Source: Anthonomus grandis grandis
Taxonomy: Eukaryota; Arthropoda; Insecta; Coleoptera; Curculionidae
Assembly (NCBI RefSeq): GCF_022605725.1
Contig: NC_065557.1
Coordinates: forward strand, 24,617,256 to 24,681,255
Direction: 5' to 3'
Length of the DNA: 64,000 nucleotides
Every line of letters begins with the position of its first letter. The stretch's first letter is position 1. Shown here piece by piece: positions 23,356 to 35,950 of this stretch. The notes beneath the pieces are model-generated. The model had not been told where the DNA came from, did not search any database, and saw only the letters and a program-made list of their open reading frames with translations. Position numbers and translations under genes: made by a program.

Positions 23356-23651
23356 TCACGAATAATAATTTATTATTGGTGAAGATAGATATAATAATAT
23401 TATGCATAATTTTATAATGAACTTGTAAGTAGGACTATTAATATGTTTTAAGAGGTTTTTAAAATCTGTGGAATTGACATATTTTTCGCCAATACCTATT
23501 CTCTCTTTGTAAGATTTAATTTTTTTTTCCATTCCATATATTTCACTCCTCCAAGATGTTAATTTGGTATATAATTTTTTGGCCTTTGGTGTCAACTCAA
23601 TGGAACGATGAACATTTAAACTTTTTAACGAAAACCTTCTTTTTTCAGGAC
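23356..23651 (-). other. THAP gene exon 4 (coiled coil)
   Basis: Begins at TTTTTAG|GTCC and stays open to the stop at 23356. It encodes the Lys-rich coiled-coil segment and a hydrophobic C-terminus. Confidence 0.6.
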
Positions 23652-26600
23652 CTAAAAACATATTTTTTAAATATTCAAATAATGCATTTGGTTAAAGGAA
23701 TATCAATAAAATTGGCAATAAAAAAAACGAATAAGAACTAGTGAGGAGAAAAAAATAAATAAATATAATAATAATAAATGAATTATATAAAATAGATATA
23801 ATAAATGTATACATATGTAAGTATACTCACGTTTCTTAGCAGATTCCTTTTTCCTTGAGGCATTAGCTACAATTTGTAATGGTACTTTTTCAATATCTAT
23901 TTGATTGTTGGAATTTTCTATTATAGCAATTATTTCCATACGTACCTCTAAGATATTTTCTACCACATGAGTTTCGCTGATAGCTTCTAAAAGATTAGTA
24001 ACTTTAGAACATATGGACCCATCGACGGAACCTTTAAAAAAAAAATATTATATATTTTTAGATACATATGAAGGTCTAATAATTTTTTGGTGGGAAGTGC
24101 TAAAAAAAACTTTTGGGAAAAGGCAATAAGCAGTACTTGTTATTTTAACAAATGTTAAGTAAAATAAAAAGGTTTTAATTAAAATATAAACAAAATCCAA
24201 ATCTAATTGAAACATAATTAGGTATCAAAATGTGTTAGTAACTTGTGTTGTGTTGACAAAATAATATTTAATTTAAGTCAGTGTGGCAACATCCAAATTT
24301 ATTACTTTTAAAACCCGCCACTACGTAGCGCTCGAATCATGAAATGCTAAAAAATTGATATGTCACTTGTCATCCCCCTCTCTCGAGCAAGAAATGGTTT
24401 GAAAAGAAGCGTCTTGTTTATCGCTGAATATAAGTTTGGTTTTTAGCCTAAATAAGGTGTTTTAATAACAAAAAAGTCTTAGCAACAAATAGCTGAAGCT
24501 TAGGAAAATCTCCTAATATAAAATGGTCCTTCGTACTCGGATGTAAGCTGGTAAAATTGTATTGGAAAATTAGACCCGGAAATTAGAAGCCGGTGGCGTC
24601 TAAAAATTGCATCATCATCGTCGTAGTTGCATCGCGTGGACCGCGCTTTCAAAAGCCCGTATCACACCGGTCAATCAGCGGCAAAAGTCCAAATTGGTGA
24701 AGTGTTCAAATTTGGCGAACACAAACGTGAAACTGGATTTTTTGGATAATGGATGGAAGGTTTTGGATTGATTAGATCTCATGATGGTTTACTATTAATT
24801 GATTATTGGTTGCAAGTTGGTAAAGCTTTCTTTTTTTTTGTTTGATTGAAAATAATCAAATAATTGCTGCTAAGTAAGTTGGTATCCTTTTTTAGTACAT
24901 AATAATAATGTGGTTTGATTTATTACTATATTAATTTCTATTATTGGCTATTGGTTTCAAATTGGTTTGGCAGTGTATCTGAATTGAAACAGTGTTAATT
25001 ACTACTTTTTATGAAAGGCAACACTTTCAGTTTGTGCACAAATAAAATACACATCGTATGTTTAAACTAATGGATGAACATTATTTTGGTATTGGTATTG
25101 GCATTAAAAATAAATATCTACTGGTTTACATTGTGTAAATATTTGTATATTTGTTGGTTAAACAAAAATATATACTGTACTGGTTTGTTTTAATATTTTT
25201 ACTGATTAAATAACTATTGAAAACATAGTTGATGAAGCTGAACTCAAAGTGAACGTTAAGAGGCGTGGTATTTGCAAGTCAAAACTAACAAGTTTTAATA
25301 AATTCTTGTCTTCAATCTCTGCTTTGCCTTCGGATAATGTAGCTTAAAAATTGCGAATTGGAAAGCAGAGTGGACAAACTCCCAGATATATTTGCTGAAT
25401 TTGATTCTTATCAAACTTCGATAGAATTACACCATGAAAACCATACACCACAAGTTAATGAACAACTTTTGGAAAGGGAAGCATTTGAAAATTCCTACTA
25501 CAGTTTGCTTGCCACTGCAAATCAATTGCTTAAAAAACATTCTAACAGTTCCAGAGATGGCAGTACTAATAGTGATATTGCTTCTCAACGGGGCAGTAAT
25601 AATGTATTGAATGGTGATTTATCTCAAATAAGAGTTCAGTCAGGCCCTAAACTCCCATCTATTCCCTTACCCACATTTTCTGGTAGTTTCGAAAAATGGC
25701 TTGAGTTCAGAGACACATTTAGATCATTGGTTCATGATAATAGCAACATTTCAGAGAATGAAAAGTTTCATTTCTTGAGAGGATCTTTGGAAGGTAGCGC
25801 AAAGGATGTGCTACAAAATCTTGATATTAGTTCTACTAATTATTCTATCGCTTGGGATTTGTTGTGTCAGAGATATGACAATATATCCATTTTGGTGAAT
25901 AATTACCTTAAATCACTTCTTGGTCTTCCAGCTATGACTAAGGAATCAGCTGGAGAAGTACGGGTACTATTAGATGGTATTGTTAGAGGACTTCGATCAC
26001 TAAGGGCTCTTGACATACCAGTTGATAGTTGGGATTTGGTCATTATCTTCTTTATGTGTGAGAAATTAGATGCTATTACTGCTAGAGAGTGGCAAGAGCA
26101 GAAGCCAAAAGACAGGTTGCCTACATTGGTTGGGTTCAATTTATTCTTGAAAACTAAAGCTGAATTGTTGGAGACGCTTGAAGACCAGTCAAAGAAAAGC
26201 AGGTTGGTTAATCGTTCAGAGAATATAAGTAAGCATTTGAATTCTTTTCTTAATGTCACTTTAAGTTGTTTAATTTGTAAAAATCATCATTCTATAATGA
26301 ATTGCTCCGAATTTCTTAAACTATCAGTTTATGATAGGTATACAAAGACAAAGCACCTTAGACTTTGCCTGAATTGTTTAAAACACAATCACATGAGCAA
26401 AGATTGTCGATCTGGAAATTGTAGAAAATGTTCTACTAACCATCATACTTTACTTCATTATGATAAAAAACCTTTTAAAGAAAAGCAAGTTAACTTAAGT
26501 CAAGAATCAAATGTATCTCAAAATGCTATTGGTAATAGTGATGTAAGTGTAAACATGTCTTCTTTTTGTGTTGGTCAGCAAGACATGTTACTTTCCACTG

Positions 26601-29600
26601 CATTAATTCAGGTACTTGATTCACATGGTCAATCTATAACTGCTAGAGCTTTGTTTGACTCAGGCTCGCAATCAAATCTTATAACTGAAGATCTTTGTAA
26701 TAAATTGAATATTTGTAAGCAAGAAATTAATATCTCAATTATTGGTATAAACCAGTTGGCTTCTTGCATAAGATATAAATGTAATATAGTGGTACAATCT
26801 CTTCATAATAACTTTAGTAAAAATATCTCTTGTCTGGTAGTGCCTAGAATTGTTGGTCATCTTCCTGGTAAAACCTTGGACGTGTCTCAATTGCAGATTC
26901 CAAGACATTAAAAGTTAGCAGATCCCGGTTTTGCTACTTCTAGTAATATTGATCTTCTATTGGGAGTTGATTTATTTTATCAACTTTTGTGCATTGGTCA
27001 GTTTAGCTTAGGTGATACTCAACCTATTATGCAAAAAACACGGTTTGGTTGGATTATATCAGGTCCTTGTACTGTTGGTCAAATAACGCAATCTTCAATT
27101 CATTGTGGGTTAAATATAAATTTGGATATTCAAAATCAACTGGAGAAATTTTGGTCAATTGAGGAACCCCCAAATTCTTTAAAGCCTATACTTTCAAATG
27201 ATGAAAAAGAATGTGAGGCTATGTTTGTTCAAACAATGAAAAGAAACAAGGACGGCCGATTTGTCGTTCAAATTCCCTTTAAACAATGTCCATTTGTATT
27301 GGGAAATTCAAATTGCTCCGCTTAAAGGCAGTTTTTTTCATTAGAAAGAAGATTGAATAAAAATCCACAAATGAAAGAACTGTATAGTGACTTCATGAAG
27401 GAATATGAGGCTATGGGTCCTATGTCTGAATCAACAGAGCATTCTGGTGATATTTCTTACTTTTTACCTCATCATGGAGTACTAAACGAAAATAGTTCTA
27501 CAACTTGTTTGCGTGTCGTTTTTAATGGTTCATCTTCCACAAATAATGGAATATCTCTTAATGATATTCAGTATACTGGTCCAAACATACAGGATGATTT
27601 GTTGGAAAAATTATTAAGATTTAGAAGACATAATATAGTCGTATGCGCCGATGTCGCAAAAATGTATCGCATAATATTGGTTGATGAAAACCAAAGGAAC
27701 CTGCAAAAAATTTACTGGAGAGTTAGTCCAGATGAAAAGCTAAAGGTTTATTCTCTCAATACTCTCACTTATGGAACCACTTTCGCCTTTTTTTTTGGCC
27801 ATAAGGTGCCTTAAACAACTGGGTCTAGAGTCTGAAAATGAGTATCCCGAGGCTTGTAATGTAATTTTACATAGTTTTTTTTGTAGACGATTTGCTCTTT
27901 GGGGCAGATACTGTTGCAGAAGCTGTAGATCTAAGTTCTCAGGTATCTAAAATATTGTTAACTGGCTGTTTTTGTCTTAGGAAATGGGTATCAAATTCAC
28001 CTGAAGTTATTAGTCAAATCGTTGGAGATGCATCGAACAGTGTTCTTAATACTCGTGACATACATTTTAGTGATGAAAATAAAACTCTTGGTTTGTATTG
28101 GTCATTTAAAAATGATAATCTTATGTATCATATTTCTTTAATTGATAATGAAAATTATAGTAAAAGAATAATCCTTTCATCTATTGCTAAAATATATGAT
28201 CCATTAGGATTACTTTGCCCATGCATAATTATTGCAAAGATAATTGATAAATTGTGGAGTACAAAGATTGGTTGGGATGAATCTTTGCCCTCCAGTATTT
28301 ATAGTCTTTGGCATAAATTAAAACCAGAATTGGTAGTCCTAAATAACTTGAAGATCCCGCGAAAAATGCTTTGTTCTGATTCTGATGTTGTGGAATTACA
28401 TGCGTTCTGTGACAGTTCTGTTGAAGCTTATGGTGCTTGTCTCTATATTAAGAGCTCAAGCAAAAGTGGTCAAACGCAAATTTCCCTAGTATTCGCTAAG
28501 GCTAAGGTAGCTCCTCTAAAAGTGATAACACTTCCTCGACTGGAATTAAGTGGTGCATTGGCTCTTGCGCAATTGGTCAGCACTTTCAAAAGATCAGTAA
28601 ATGTAATTATTGACAAAACATATCTGTGGTCTTAGGCTGGATTTCTCAGTCACCTCATAATCTACAAACATTCGTTGGAAATCGTGTATCCCAAATACAA
28701 ACATTGACTTCAATTCATAATTGGCATCATGTCTCATCAAGGGACAATCCTGCGGATATATTATCCGGGGGATGTTATCCTCAGTCATTGGTCATTAATG
28801 AAATATGGTGAAATGGTCCTCATTGGCTGATTAATGATTGCTCAGAATGGCCCAAATCAATTATCGAAATTGAAGTTTTGCCTGAATTAAAGAAAAACAT
28901 TCACACTTGCCAGGTCATTCCTGAATATTTTCCAATGAAAAGATTTTCTAGTTTTTCTCGTTTAAAGCGTAGTTGTGCTTACATTTTACGATTTTGTTAT
29001 AATTGTAAGTCAGAAAAAACATTTAGGCATAATGGCCCACTAACAGCCCGTGAGCTAAGTAATTCATTAGAAAAATTGGTCATAATCTCTCAGAAGAAAT
29101 CTTTTCCATATGAATACTCATTCTTTTTGCAAAAGCAGCAATGTCGCAAAGGCCCTTTAAGTACTCTTAACCCATTTATTGATGTGAAGGGAGTTTTAAG
29201 GGTGGGTGGTAGATTGGAATTATCGGATCTGGATTATGCCAAAAAACATCCTGCTGTTTTGTTATCCAAACATCATTTTACCAAATTGTTGTTTTCTTTT
29301 GAGCATAAGTTATTATTACATGCTGGTCCCCTTCACTTACTTGCTTCAATTCGTGAACATTATTGGCCAATTGGTGGACGAAATTTAGCAAGGCAGACAG
29401 TTCACAAATGTTTAAATTGCTTTAAAGCAAGACCTAAATCAATTGGGCAATTAACCTAAAGAGCGCATCTCTCCTACTCCTCCATTCCATATTACTAGAG
29501 TTGACTATGCTGGTCCTCTTTATATAAAATCTAAGAGTGGGCAGGGAGCCAAGATTTCAAAATGCTATGTGTGCCTATTTATATGCTTTTCTACTCTGAA

Positions 29601-32389
29601 GCATTCATTTCTACTTTGAGACGTTTTATATCCCGGCGAGGCAAACCTTCATTAATATGGTGTGACAATGGTACAAATTTTGTTGGTGCCAATTCAGAGT
29701 TAAAAGAGCTTAGTAAATTCTTGCAGAGGCATAGCAAAGGATTAGCAGGAACTTTTGAAAATGAAGGGATTAATTGGAATTTTATTCCCTCTCGTGCTCC
29801 TAACGTTGGTGGACTATGGGAAGCGGGAGTAAAGGCTTGCAAATTCCATATAAAGCGTGTTATGGGAAATGATTCATTAACTTTTGAGAATCTCTATACG
29901 CTGCTAACCCAGATTGAAGCCACGTTAAATTCACGCCCATTGATCCCACTTACTAGTGATCCAAGCGATTATGATGTATTAACACCAGCTCATTTTTTAA
30001 TTGGTAGACGATTGACAGCTTTGCCCGATCTTGATGTTAAAGAAAAGTTCGACAATCGTCTCTCAAGGTTTCAATATATTCAAAAGCTTTATCAACATTT
30101 TTGGGTGCGTTGGTTGAAGGAGTATGTAATCCGTCTCCAACAACGATTTAAGTGAAAATATCCTCAAAGAAACATTCAAGTGGGTGAGATGGTGATACTT
30201 CGCGAAGACAATCTCCCTCCTCTTAATTGGAGAATTGGGCCGTGTAAGTGAAATACATTTAGGATCTGATAAACAGTGCCGAGTAGTGTCCGTTAAAACC
30301 TCTCATAGCATACTGAAGAGACCTATCTCTAAGATTTGTCCCTTACCTATTGACATTACTGATTAGTATGCATTTTACTTACCGTGATAATGTTAATTAG
30401 CTTTAAGATTTGTTTCATGTATTTAAAGACTGTTTTCTTAGTTTTAGCCACCTTTGTCAAATTTTATTGTGTTGAAAGCTGAACCCTTTCAAGGTGGGGG
30501 GTATATGTTAGTAACTTGTGTTGTGTTGACAAAATAATATTTAATTTAAGTCAGTGTGGCAACATCCAAATTTATTACTTTTAAAACCCGCCACTACGTA
30601 GCGCTCAAATCATGAAATGCTAAAAAATTAATATGTCACTTGTCATCCCCCTCTCTCGAGCAAGAAATGGTTTGAAAAGAAGCGTCTTGTTTATCGCTGA
30701 ATATAAGTTTGGTTTTTAGCGTAAATAAGGTGTTTTAATAACAAAAAAGTGTTAACAACAAATAGCTGAAGCTTAGGAAAATCTCCTAATAAAATGCATT
30801 AATTTAAAAGCATGGTCGACGTTTTGTCAACGTTAATTTTAAAAATAAATATTTCAATAATTATAACATTAATTCGTTAATGTCATCATTAGTTAATAAT
30901 CATTATGAAAAACATATATTTAATAGCCATTTCATATATTAGAAGTGACAAAAAATATGCAGAAAATATCAAAAATGTATATAAATATATTCTATTCTGA
31001 ATTTTGAAGAAATCTTACCTTTTGCATAATATATGCCATTTATTATATGTCCTTTATTGCTTAATAATAGCTCAGCATTATATGCACCATACCCTAAAAA
31101 ATAAATATTGCTTTAAATATAAAGTTGCTTCCCAGATGATATAAATTAATGTAAATAATTTTCACTCTCAGAAAACCATGATGTTAAAATTAATTTATTT
31201 TTTATAAATAAGATCTACATATATAAAAAATCTTGCAAAAAAATATTTTAAAGCAAATTAAAATGATTCTATTAAAGCTTAAGCCTCAAAAATTAATATG
31301 ATATTTTGAACCTTTCCTAACATAATTTAATGAATCCCTGTATAAAGTTGATACCTAAGCCAAAATTTTATTGTTTTGAATGTTTTAATCCACATCTCAA
31401 ACTCAGGATTAAGTCATATCACTCTAAAAGAGATGACTCATTTTTTTATAAAGTACCTACTTGATGCTTTATCATTTGTTTTCAAGTTTAAAATCTATAG
31501 CTTTTCATATTTTTTAAAATCAACTAAAGATAGATCCATTATCTTTAATATTTGAAAAGCTGCTCTCGGAAACAAGAATTTGAGGTAAGTATATATTATG
31601 TAAGTCCCCAGTTGAAGATATGGGGTTTAAAATATCAAATTATTTTGTTCCCCTCAGCCAAAAGGTAATATTGAGTACAAGATACAAGCAATTTTCACTT
31701 TTTTATAAAATATTTTAATGCCCAATAATCAAAAATTTTTTTTTAATAACTCAGCATTCTGTTTTATTAGTATAAAAAATTAAAAAAAAACAGTTTTCAA
31801 GGTGAATGTTTTATATCCAAAGCCCCCACTGGTAAGAGGACTGAACTTGAAAGATCTTTTGCTAGTAAAACATTTTTTTTATTTAAAAAATAAACTAGTA
31901 ATATCATTCTATATGTAGATATATATATAAGTAAAACGTGGAAATTTTAATTGCAATAAATTTAATATGGAAAACCCTGTTCATTGAAAAAAAAATAAAT
32001 AAAAAATATGGGTAGATATTTTTTACCCTATATTTTAGGTTTGCCACCAATTTGTGCCAACAATTTAAGGAAAAAAATTAAATAATAAAATAACTTACAT
32101 ATTCATTCATTTACTTACCTTCAATGTTAAGAGGTATTGCTGCTCTTTTGAGTCCTCTCTTACTGGTTGGCACTTTGCAGTACTCTTTAAAGTGACAATC
32201 GCAAACATAAAAACGATTATAGATTTGTTCCAAGTATAAACAATGATAACTAGGTGGATTAATAATGGAAATCCATACATTGTATATTTCTGGATCATTT
32301 TTTGGAAATCTATGCCTCTTACCATCCTGATTCAGACACCCAGCTACACAACATTTTTTTGGGTGTGACTGTGGAGCAGTAGAAAACAT
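23356..32389 (-). CDS. THAP-domain protein, four exons, BEL element in intron 2
   Basis: Exons on the minus strand are 32389-32119, 31093-31019, 24031-23831 and 23651-23356. They total 843 bases, 280 codons plus stop, with no internal stop. All three introns are phase 1 with GT donors (AAG|GTAAGT, AAG|GTAAGA, AAC|GTGAGT) and AG acceptors. Residues 1-90 are a THAP zinc finger (C14, C18, W39, C63, H66, then AIPL). THAP domains bind DNA in a zinc-dependent way. The last exon is Lys-rich and probably coiled coil (KLYTKLTSWRSEI, MEKKIKSYKERI). It looks like the DNA-binding N-terminal half of a P-transposase-like or host THAP protein, probably nuclear. A 6.56-kb BEL element sits antisense in intron 2. 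The last exon could be read differently if unseen introns exist. Confidence 0.7.
23831..24031 (-). other. THAP gene exon 3
   Basis: 201 bp after a long T-rich tract ending AAAG, with donor GTGAGT. It encodes an acidic stretch, then ASRKKESAKK. No stops. It lies just left of the BEL insertion. Confidence 0.65.
24233..24518 (+). repeat. BEL 5' LTR
   Basis: 286 bp, starting TGTTAG and ending CTAATA. It differs from the 3' LTR by 5 substitutions and no indels. Confidence 0.95.
24524..24541 (+). other. BEL primer-binding site (tRNA-Tyr)
   Basis: TGGTCCTTCG matches the complement of CCA plus the tRNA-Tyr acceptor stem. The following bases diverge partly. Confidence 0.65.
24542..25230. other. BEL 5' leader
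   Basis: Non-coding leader between primer site and gag, with many short TTGG-type repeats. No separate gene. Confidence 0.6.
25231..30366 (+). pseudogene. BEL/Pao gag-pol polyprotein
   Basis: Gag starts near 25231 and shifts frame near 25340. From 25358 one frame runs to 27814 with two in-frame stops (26909, 27323). In order: a DUF1759-like gag, CCHC knuckles (CLICKNHHSIMNC, CLNCLKHNHMSKDC), protease with DSGSQS near 26660, and RT with CADVAKMYR. A frameshift near 27815 precedes the RT box FVDD (27880-27891) and the A17/RNase H region (CDSSVEAYGACLY). Another shift near 28630 leads to the integrase: zinc-binding H2C2 (about 29300-29435), RVDYAG (29498), WCDNGTNF (about 29659), GLWEAG (about 29810). 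A DUF5641 end closes near 30366. A stop (29457) and a frame change near 30155 also lie in the integrase part. All domains are present but the frame is lost. Confidence 0.9.
30506..30791 (+). repeat. BEL 3' LTR
   Basis: 286 bp, preceded by a G-rich polypurine tract (30491-30501) and followed by AAATG. Confidence 0.95.
31019..31093 (-). other. THAP gene exon 2
   Basis: 75 bp, bounded by TTTTTTAG and AAG|GTAAGA. It keeps the frame (phase 1 at both ends) and encodes YGAYNAELLLSNKGH and more. Confidence 0.65.
32119..32389 (-). other. THAP gene exon 1 (zinc finger)
   Basis: Starts at the ATG at 32389 and ends at a consensus donor, AAG|GTAAGT. It encodes the whole THAP finger (CCVAGC, RFPKND, VW, CDCHF). 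Confidence 0.8.
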
Positions 32390-33058
32390 GATTATTTATA
32401 GAGAAACTAAAATTTTAAAACCTTAATATTAAAATAAAGGAGAGTATATAGAATCTTACTTGAAAACTAGGTCTTTATTAAACAAATATTAATAGTTTTG
32501 TAAATTGCAACCCTAATCTGGAAATTTACCACAGGTTACACACATAATATACCCCCCCTAGAAAAGTATCTTAAATGAAGATCATCGGCCATAGGTTTTT
32601 GAGCTTGATTGTTCAGTCGCGGATGGCGCCATATGTCTCCCCCAGAAATTTTCTACTCAATCAATAATCTTGTGATTTTTGTAAAATAAAATAGATGGCG
32701 CTAACGGTAGCACTGGCATATTATAAACTGGGTATTTTTCTAGATTCGGCGAAAAGAATTTATTATTGCACCTTGAGAAGCTTTGGAAAAAATAATTCGT
32801 GGTCACGCCGCACGCTGTGGTTTGAAGTTATTAGTGTTTGTGTAATGTGTATCAAGTTTTTTTAGATTGATGGTAGATTTTAGGTAATTTGTTATTATTA
32901 TTTTTGTGGACAATATTTGCTTTTTGTAGCAGGTGTTTTTGTGTTTTTGGTGATTAAGGAGGTGATTAATTTATTTAAATATTTTAAGTTAAGCATAAGT
33001 AAAAATCAGTTTTAATTTTATATTTTGTTTTTAGAATTTCATATTTTTCTCTTACAAT
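32390..33058. promoter_or_regulatory. Shared intergenic region of two divergent THAP genes
   Basis: 669 bp between two ATGs in opposite directions. It contains two ATGGCG motifs (near 32622 and 32693), core of the YY1/Pho site. For the plus gene it also holds a probable 5' UTR intron ending TTTTTAG near 33034. It could be a bidirectional promoter; no TATA box is clear. Confidence 0.4.
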
Positions 33059-34439
33059 ATGAGTTCTGCAAAAAACCCAAAGAAAGCGTGTTATAAATGT
33101 TGTGTGCCAACTTGTGAGGAAATTGAACGATTTAAATTTCCCAAGCCAAAAAACCAATATAATGCGGATTTGTTTAAAATTTGACTTGATAATATTAATA
33201 ATCCATTAATAAATGGGCGCAGCTACGACGAAATTCATTCTGTATATAAAATTTGTGCCAAACATTTTATTGAAGAAAAAATTCTTACATCAGGCTCTAG
33301 AAGTAGTAGGCATAGCATTTCGGAAAATGCTGTGCCTACATTATTTTTAGGCAAAGATAGTCTTGGTGATAATAATGATAAAATAAGTAAGTACCTATAC
33401 CCTTTAAAAAGTAGCGCGAGTATATCTGGGTAAATATTTAAAATAGATCATTATTAGATACTCAAAAATAATACAAAAGTGCAAAATAATTTAAATAGTA
33501 TATTTTTTACACCAAGGGATAATGTAACTTTTTATTCCGAGGCGAAAAGTTTATAGGGAGTGATACAATTAAAAATATTAATTATTTTTTTCATATTAAA
33601 ATGTTATGTTTTTATCAAGTTTTAACAAAGGTATAACACAATAAAAGAACAAACAAATTTGTAGTTTTACCGAGATTACCATATGGATCTTTCACTCGGT
33701 CTTTCATAGTGTAAGCCGGATAAATACTATGACAAAATACCTATGAATTCTTAAAAATTTCTATAAAAAATATAATTAAAATATTGAATGGTCGCGTCGA
33801 TGGTATTATTTCCTTTGTTGTACAGTATACGGGGTGTCCTCTCCTAATTCCTGATAACTGATTTTTATTAAACTTATTAAACGGTATTTTTACAATTAAT
33901 ATTTAAGAATGCCCTAGTTACTTCTTTAATTTATAGCAAGAAAAAAAAATATTGTTTTTCAGGCAGATAGGGTGTATACCTACCTATACCTTCTTAAAGT
34001 AATAAAAATGTATCCCTTAATTTTTTAATTAGGTCTCTCAAAAATAGATTAAGACACTTAATTACCTTGTGTTAATCATCTTATTTGATTAGGTTACATT
34101 GAATTAAAACAAATAAAAAATACATTTCTTCACTTTTTTGTGGTGTGAATTGTTTTTTGTGGAGAAATTTTATATGAAGGTTCTAGGTTTAAAAAAAAAT
34201 AACCTCCATATTTAAAATAAAAGTATATATTATATTAGTCCCTGAAGTGCAAAAAATGTTTTTTTACCACACCTACAAAGTGTCCATGGATAGAGTGTGA
34301 GTAAGGATAAATGACAAAAAATTTGGAAGTTAAATTCCATTATTCTGAGAATTGCTCCTGTGATTGAAGTGACAAACTAATAAGATATTGAGAAATTGGG
34401 TGAAATCAATTGATATAGGTACACAGGGTGCATGGGTTA

Positions 34440-34950
34440 CAACCGAGGTAACCAACTTACAACAGTTTTAATAAAAATTGTGAAGGTTAAAGTATTCTAT
34501 AATAGAATACTTTATACTTTCAAAAGATGTCGAAAAAGTTTATTAAGAAAAGTTGTCTTTAAGTTGTTTATAGGATTAAAAGCTGAGATAAAAATGTTTA
34601 ATTTTCTGATATATTAAACTATTTTAATTTTTTAAGTAGGTTTGTAAAAACTTTGTTAGGCTTTTATCATCATCATTTTTTGTTGTTATCATTGAAAAAT
34701 TTGGGATAGAATAAAAGACTATTACCTACCAAAATAACATAAATTGAATTTTTAAGTTATTAAATATTTTTATAAACTTAAAAAATTAAAATAGTTTAAT
34801 TTGTCTGAAAATTAAACATTTATCCCAGCTTTTAATCTTAAACAACTTTTCCTAATAAACTTTTCTGATATCTTTTGAAACTATAATACTTTTAACCTCG
34901 ACTTTAACCTTTAAACCTTCACAATATTTTTATTAAATCAATTATTAAGC
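34440..34950. repeat. Palindromic repeat (MITE-like) in intron
   Basis: Arms of roughly 180-190 bp (about 34460-34650 and 34770-34945) are inverted copies of each other; for instance 'ttaaactattttaatttttt' pairs with its complement near 34790. It lies in intron 1 of the P-like gene. Confidence 0.75.
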
Positions 34951-35364
34951 AGGAGCGATTCCGAGAATATCAATATTCCCAGAATATATAAATTTATACC
35001 CTATATACCCACACTCTATTTGTTGACCCACTGTATTATATCTATATTTAAAAAATATAACCCGTATAATTCGTTTTAAATATATTTTATAATTTTAGCA
35101 ATATTTGACAAACAGTCAGGACTTGGCTCATCTGGCACTTTTAATAATTTACCATCAGTGTTAGAAAATATTGAAAAGCCATCCAGGAAAAGCAATATTG
35201 ATAATATACACTTTGCTGCTATTGAAGGTAAATTGTGGATATAGGTCTATACATATAGGTATAGTAAAATCAGCCTAAAAATACAATTTTGACTTAAATC
35301 TTAAATATTGGCATCCCCACCCCCATACCTTCTATTCAAAAATCTATCATAACTTTTTTGAGGG

Positions 35365-35950
35365 AAAGCCAGTCAATTTTTTTCAAATTTTAATGTTGTT
35401 GGTTCCAAGAATTTTGATATATCACTTGTCATACTTTTAATTAACGGTTTCAAAGATACATGGTATTGACAATTGCCCTTTTTCTGCTTTTAAGAGGCTC
35501 TTATCCTTCCTTCAAGTAGTGCTATTAAAGAAAGAAAAAAAACGCTTGCACTTTCCTATCTTAACTTTTTAAAACCTATATCTATATCATTTGAGATACA
35601 TGTTAAAAATGACATATGTATGTGTATCAAATTTTAAAAAATAAGTATGGCATGTGATGTATCAAAATTCTTGACATTTTATGTAGAAACTAAAAATCTA
35701 ATAATATATAGGGACATTCACATAGTGACATATACCATAGCAACCGAAAAAAACTGGGACAAGATATAAAATCTGTACTATTTTTTTAAATTTTTCTGTC
35801 AAAATTTGACTTTTTGGCATGGACTTGAAATGAAACAAAGATTAAGATTAAATAGTTCGAAAGATTAAGGTTTATTATTATTATGCTTGTCCCATGTCAT
35901 GTTCAGTTCTACAACATATTAAAATTTAAAAAAAATCGACTGGCTTTTTT
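35365..35950. repeat. Inverted-repeat element in intron 2
   Basis: Ends share inverted 'ccagtc-atttttt-aaattttaa' (about 35370 and 35920). Inside, 'gcactttcctatcttaactt' is matched in reverse by 38030-38055, so parts of this repeat occur twice in the window. Confidence 0.55.

Larger units (their letters stand above)
24233..30791 (+). mobile_element. BEL/Pao LTR retrotransposon, complete ends
   Basis: 6559 bp with two 286-bp LTRs (TGTTAG...CTAATA) and a 5-bp target duplication, AAATG (24228-24232 and 30792-30796). A primer site lies 5 bases after the 5' LTR and a purine tract 'aaggtgggggg' just before the 3' LTR. The two LTRs differ at 5 positions (about 1.7 %), so insertion is fairly recent. 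The internal gag-pol is already broken. It lies in intron 2 of the THAP gene, antisense to it. Confidence 0.95.

Noticed and set aside
25903..26259. 118-codon minus-strand frame
   Set aside because: Shadow of the BEL gag frame on the other strand.
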